Positions 60,813-64,000 of a stretch of 64,000 nucleotides of DNA are shown here, piece after piece (positions within the stretch are counted from its first letter, which is position 1; each line of letters begins with the position of its first letter). Made by a program: the position numbers and the translations under genes. Source of the stretch: Gemmatimonadota bacterium (GTDB taxonomy: Bacteria > Gemmatimonadota > Gemmatimonadetes > Gemmatimonadales > GWC2-71-9); NCBI GenBank assembly GCA_022710485.1, contig JAKLGU010000005.1, forward strand, positions 62,001 to 126,000. Direction: 5' to 3'. Under the pieces are notes generated by a model, which saw only the letters and a program-made list of their open reading frames with translations, was not told the DNA's origin and ran no database searches.

Positions 60813-61562
60813 GTGGCTCCAGCCTCTGCCCTCCTCCTGGCCATCGCGGTCTCGTTGCTCGCCTGGCGCGCTGGAGCGCTGGGGCGCTCCGGCGCACTCG
60901 CCGCGGCCGGCATCGGACTCCTCGTGCTCACCACCACGGGGTGGCCGGGCGGGCTGGTCCTGATGGCTTTCTTCCTCCCGAGCTCCGCCGTCTCACGGCT
61001 CTGGCCCGGCAGGGCGCCCGCCATCGACGCCAAGGGTGATCGGCGCGACGCTTGGCAGGTCCTCGCCAACGGCGGGTTCCCCGCGTTGGCGCTGACCCTT
61101 GGCGGGCCGGGCGCACTGCTGGCCTTTGCCGCAGGGTTGACGGCGGCCGCCGCCGACACGTGGGCCACCGCGGTCGGCGCCCACAGCGCGAGCCCGCCAC
61201 GGCACATCTTCAGGGGTGAGGTGGTACCAGCGGGTACGAGCGGCGGGATGACTCCCCTCGGCACCGGCGGGGCGCTGGTCGGCGCGGCGCTGGTGGCGGT
61301 GTCCGCCCTCCCACTCGTCGGGTGGCGCGGCGCAGTGGGCGCCCTCCTGATCGGGATGGGCGGCATGCTGCTCGATTCGGCGCTCGGCGCGAGCGTGCAG
61401 GGTAGGTTTCATTGCGATCGCTGCGGCCTGTCGAGCGAGCGGAGGATGCACCGGTGCGGCCAGGCGACACGGTCGGTGGGAGGGATTCCGTGGCTTTCGA
61501 ACGACGGCGTGAACGCGCTGGCCTCGCTCGCGGCCACGGCGGCAGGATGGGCGGCGTCCTGA
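60813..61562 (+). CDS. DUF92 (TMEM19-like) membrane protein
   Basis: A 249-residue inner-membrane protein with about six helices. The DUF92 pattern is visible: AAAAADTWATAVGAHS-like middle (TAAAADTWATAVGAHS), GTSGGMTPLGTGGALVGA, and the C-terminal zinc-like segment CDRCGLSSERRMHRCG followed by GGIPWLSNDGVNALASL. Relatives in plants and bacteria act in phytyl/prenyl phosphate metabolism or are unknown. The GTG start at 60813 lies 2 bases past the anti-sigma stop. Confidence 0.85.
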   Translation: MAPASALLLAIAVSLLAWRAGALGRSGALAAAGIGLLVLTTTGWPGGLVLMAFFLPSSAVSRLWPGRAPAIDAKGDRRDAWQVLANGGFPALALTLGGPGALLAFAAGLTAAAADTWATAVGAHSASPPRHIFRGEVVPAGTSGGMTPLGTGGALVGAALVAVSALPLVGWRGAVGALLIGMGGMLLDSALGASVQGRFHCDRCGLSSERRMHRCGQATRSVGGIPWLSNDGVNALASLAATAAGWAAS

Positions 61563-62776
61563 GCGCCACCGACGCGGATGTGCTGATCGCCGGCGCCGGT
61601 CCGGCCGGCAGCGCGACCGCGGTGCACCTGGCGCAGGCCGGCTGGCGTGTCGTGTTGGTCGATCGCGCCGAGTTCCCCCGGGACAAGCCCTGCTCCGAGT
61701 ACATGAGCCCCGAAGCGGTCCGCCTGCTGGACCGGCTCGGCGTCGTGCCCGACCTCGAAGCCGCCGGCGCCGTGGCACTGGAGGGCACCACGGTCATCGG
61801 CGCCCGCGGGAGCCGGCTCACCGGACTCTTTCGCGAGGCGGAGCCGCAGCCGTTTCGCCCCGCCGGGCTCTCGCTTCCCAGGCGCATCCTCGACGCCCGA
61901 CTGGTGCGCGCGGCGCGGGAAGCCGGCGCCGACGTCCGCGAGCGCACCCGCCTGGAGGCGCTGCTGCACGACGGCGGCGCGGTGGCGGGGGCCATGGTGC
62001 GCGGCCCCGACGGTCGGCATTACCCGATCCGTGCCCGCCTGACCATCGGCGCGGACGGACTTGGCTCGCTCGTGGCCCGCCGGCTCGGCCGGCGGCACAG
62101 CAGCGTCCCCCGTCGCGTGGCGTTCGTGGCGCACGTGCGCGGCGTCGCCGGCATGGGATCGACCGCCGAGATGCACGTCGGGGACGCCGGCTACGTGGGG
62201 TTGAACCGGATCGGCGCCGACCTGTACAACGTGGCGCTGGTGGTGCCCCAGGCGTCCGCGGCGGCGGCGCGAGGAGCGGTCACCCGATTCTTCTTCTCGA
62301 TGCTCGAGGGCTTCCCGGGGGTACGAGGGCGAGTGGACCCCTCCCGCCTGGAGCGGGAGGTCCTGGTGACGGGCCCCTTCGCCTCCCGTGCCGGGCGGGT
62401 CACCGCCGGCGGCGCCCTCCTGGTGGGCGATGCCGCCGACTTCTTCGACCCCTTTACCGGGCAGGGCATCTACTCGGCGCTCCGCGGGGCGGAAATGGCG
62501 GCCCTCACCGCCTGCGGCGCCCTCGAGCGGAGCGGTATTGCGTCCGCCGAGGCGCTCGCGCCCTACCGGCAGCTGCGCCGGCGGGCCTTTGCCGGCAAGT
62601 GGGCCGTCGAACGGCTGATCGGGTACGGCATGCACCTGCCCTCGCTCTTCGACCGCGCCGTCGGCCGGCTCGGCCGGCATCCTGACATGGCGCACACCCT
62701 GATCGGCGTGACGGGCGACTTCGTGCCCGCCAGCCGCGTCCTCAACCCGCGGTTCCTGACACGGATGATGCTATGA
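61547..62776 (+). CDS. FAD-dependent oxidoreductase (geranylgeranyl-reductase/halogenase-like)
   Basis: A 409-residue flavoprotein. The N-terminal dinucleotide fold is VLIAGAGPAGSATAVHLA (12-29). The middle motif is IGADGLGS (167-174), and the second FAD contact is GDAADFFDPFTGQGI (294-308). The active loop has a Cys (DKPCSEYMSP) as in the geranylgeranyl reductase group. Its neighbour is a flavin reductase, so it may use reduced flavin as a monooxygenase or halogenase. It overlaps DUF92 by 16 bases and the next gene by 4. Confidence 0.85.
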   Translation: MGGVLSATDADVLIAGAGPAGSATAVHLAQAGWRVVLVDRAEFPRDKPCSEYMSPEAVRLLDRLGVVPDLEAAGAVALEGTTVIGARGSRLTGLFREAEPQPFRPAGLSLPRRILDARLVRAAREAGADVRERTRLEALLHDGGAVAGAMVRGPDGRHYPIRARLTIGADGLGSLVARRLGRRHSSVPRRVAFVAHVRGVAGMGSTAEMHVGDAGYVGLNRIGADLYNVALVVPQASAAAARGAVTRFFFSMLEGFPGVRGRVDPSRLEREVLVTGPFASRAGRVTAGGALLVGDAADFFDPFTGQGIYSALRGAEMAALTACGALERSGIASAEALAPYRQLRRRAFAGKWAVERLIGYGMHLPSLFDRAVGRLGRHPDMAHTLIGVTGDFVPASRVLNPRFLTRMML

Positions 62777-63261
62777 ACCGGCCCGACCTCGACCCCGCCG
62801 AGTTTCGCCAGCTCCTCGGCCGGTTCACCACCGGCGTCACCGTCATCACCATGCACCTGCCCGACGGCCGGCCGGCGGGGATGACGGCGAACAGCCTGTC
62901 CAGCGTTTCGCTCCGGCCGCCGCTGGTCTCGGTGTGCATCGACCACGGGGCGGAGCTCTACGCCTCCCTGCTCGCGGCGCCGGGGTTCGTCATCAACATC
63001 CTCGAGGCGTCCCAGGAGTCGCTGTCGCGGCGCTTCGCGGCGAAGCACCTGGACCGGTTCGGCGGCGTGGGGTATCACACCTCGCCCGGGGGGCACCCGG
63101 TGCTCGACGGCGTCCTCGCCTGGATCGAGTGCGCACCGCACGCCACATTCCCCGCAGGAGATCACACCCTGGTCGTCGGCCAGGTCCTGAACGGCGGGAC
63201 GACCGACGGCGCCCCGCTCGTCTACTTCCGCGGCGGCTACACTGGCCTGACCCGCGGGTGA
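62773..63261 (+). CDS. Flavin reductase-like protein
   Basis: A 162-residue protein of the flavin-reductase (FMN-binding split-barrel) family: FRQLLGRFTTGVTVIT, GMTANSLSSVSLRPPLVSV, GFVINILEASQESLSRRFA, with closing HTLVVGQVLNG and LVYFRGGYTGL. It would supply reduced flavin to the adjacent FAD enzyme. The ATG at 62773 overlaps the previous stop (ATGA) and the gene overlaps the methyltransferase by 4 bases. Confidence 0.9.
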   Translation: MNRPDLDPAEFRQLLGRFTTGVTVITMHLPDGRPAGMTANSLSSVSLRPPLVSVCIDHGAELYASLLAAPGFVINILEASQESLSRRFAAKHLDRFGGVGYHTSPGGHPVLDGVLAWIECAPHATFPAGDHTLVVGQVLNGGTTDGAPLVYFRGGYTGLTRG

Positions 63262-63950
63262 ACTCCCCCGCCCTCGCCCCCTTCGGCACCGAACTCCTCG
63301 ACGACCCGGCGGCGGACCCCGCCGTGGTGGCGCGCTCGCTCGCCAACATTGCGCGAGCCAACTGGTGGTTCGGCGGCACCGCCGCGGCGCTGTGGGGCAT
63401 CGACCAGTTGCTGCGCGATGTCGGGTCAGGGCACGCCCTGACCCTGCTCGACGTCGGCACGGGGGCGGCGGACCTCCCCGCGGCGGCGGTCCGCCGAGCG
63501 GCGCGGCGAGGCCGGCACCTTTCCGCCATCGGGCTCGAGCGGAGCCCGGTCGCCGCCGCGCTCGCGGCCGCGCGCGGCTTCCCGGCCGTGATCGGCTGCG
63601 CCGGGCAGCTGCCCGTGCGACCGGGCGCCGTGGACATCGTCCTCATCAGCCAGGTGGCGCATCACTTGGCGGCGGACGCAGCCGTGGAACTCTTCCGGGC
63701 GGCGACAGCCCTCGCACGCATCGGTGTCGTGGTGGCCGACCTGCGGCGCTCGGAGCTGGCGGTGGCGGCGTTCAGGCTCGGGAGCGCGCTGCTCGGATTC
63801 GACGCCGTCACCCGCGCCGACGGGATCACGTCGGTGCGGCGCGGGTACCACGTCCGGGACCTCGCAGACCTCGCGGCCCGCGCGGGCCAGCAGGCGCGGG
63901 TCTGCCGCCGCCCCGGTTTTCGTGTCGTCGCCTACTGGAGATCCCGCTGA
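63258..63950 (+). CDS. SAM-dependent methyltransferase (class I)
   Basis: A 230-residue enzyme with SAM motif I LLDVGTGAADLPAA (about 55-68) and motif for the acidic loop IGLERSP, followed by IVLISQVAHHLA in the place of motif IV. Such small enzymes occur in polyketide and isoprenoid clusters and modify a product O or C. The GTG start at 63258 overlaps the flavin reductase stop (GTGA). Its stop overlaps the next ATG (TGATG). Confidence 0.85.
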   Translation: MNSPALAPFGTELLDDPAADPAVVARSLANIARANWWFGGTAAALWGIDQLLRDVGSGHALTLLDVGTGAADLPAAAVRRAARRGRHLSAIGLERSPVAAALAAARGFPAVIGCAGQLPVRPGAVDIVLISQVAHHLAADAAVELFRAATALARIGVVVADLRRSELAVAAFRLGSALLGFDAVTRADGITSVRRGYHVRDLADLAARAGQQARVCRRPGFRVVAYWRSR

Positions 63951-64000
63951 TGCGCACCGTGGATCGGCTGATCGTCCGCGCCCCCGCCGATCCGATGTTC
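63950..64000 (+). CDS. Start of a further gene, possibly SRPBCC family (truncated)
   Basis: The ATG at 63950 shares a base with the methyltransferase stop. Only 17 residues are in the window (MRTVDRLIVRAPADPMF). The opening resembles SRPBCC/polyketide-cyclase-type proteins, but the fragment is too short to decide. It shows that the gene train continues past the window. Confidence 0.45.
   Translation, partial: MRTVDRLIVRAPADPMF

Overview
The window is about 64 kb of high-GC DNA, densely packed with didermic, outer-membrane-rich bacterial genes. It has two large TonB-dependent receptors, a SprA-type giant outer-membrane protein, a PorV/PorQ-family barrel, a protein with a C-terminal domain like the type IX secretion (T9SS) type A sorting domain, and a GWxTD protein. 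It also has LptF/LptG, five lipoproteins and a type IV pilus system. High GC together with SprA and PorV points to the FCB superphylum, and my best inference is Gemmatimonadota. No rRNA, tRNA, CRISPR array or transposase gene was seen, so the taxonomy rests on gene content only.

Left to right: 0.1-0.45 kb is a repeat cluster. 0.47-10.3 kb (minus strand) is a type IV pilus island with two major-pilin-like genes, three pseudopilin-like genes and two NtrC-type two-component systems. One of these is PilS/PilR-like, and a near-consensus sigma-54 promoter lies before the first pilin. 10.4-13.9 kb is a tetR-hlyD-ABC export operon. 14.0-19.6 kb is an eight-gene arsenic operon under an ArsR operator. 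19.9-21.6 kb encodes two secreted proteins (a serine hydrolase and an NTF2-like protein). 21.7-25.9 kb is pilB-pilT-pilC behind a second sigma-54-like promoter. Next come a ComEA-like protein and a two-gene unit made of sprA and an M28 lipoprotein with every glutaminyl-cyclase signature residue.

lptF/lptG (plus strand, 33.7-36.4 kb) diverge from sprA. After an Oar-like receptor and an amino-acid permease come ctaB, an ABC exporter and an arylsulfotransferase-like lipoprotein on the plus strand. At 45.9-57.9 kb, on the minus strand, lies the most distinctive block: TonB receptor, 1343-residue sorting-domain protein, PorV-like barrel, GWxTD protein and an Ig-like lipoprotein. A GC-rich hairpin sits in every spacer, and a promoter candidate carrying a CRP/FNR-type palindrome lies upstream. 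The right end has pepP with a V4R-like partner, then a plus-strand train of overlapping genes: ECF sigma factor, zinc-finger anti-sigma, DUF92, FAD oxidoreductase, flavin reductase and methyltransferase. A truncated last gene suggests the edge of a biosynthetic cluster.

The central idea is that the secretion genes form a coherent system. SprA (translocon), the PorV-like barrel and the sorting-domain cargo match known T9SS roles. The M28 glutaminyl cyclase is translationally coupled to sprA. Six of the eight signal-peptidase-I-type secreted proteins here are predicted to begin with Gln after cleavage, the pattern called the Q-rule in Bacteroidota.
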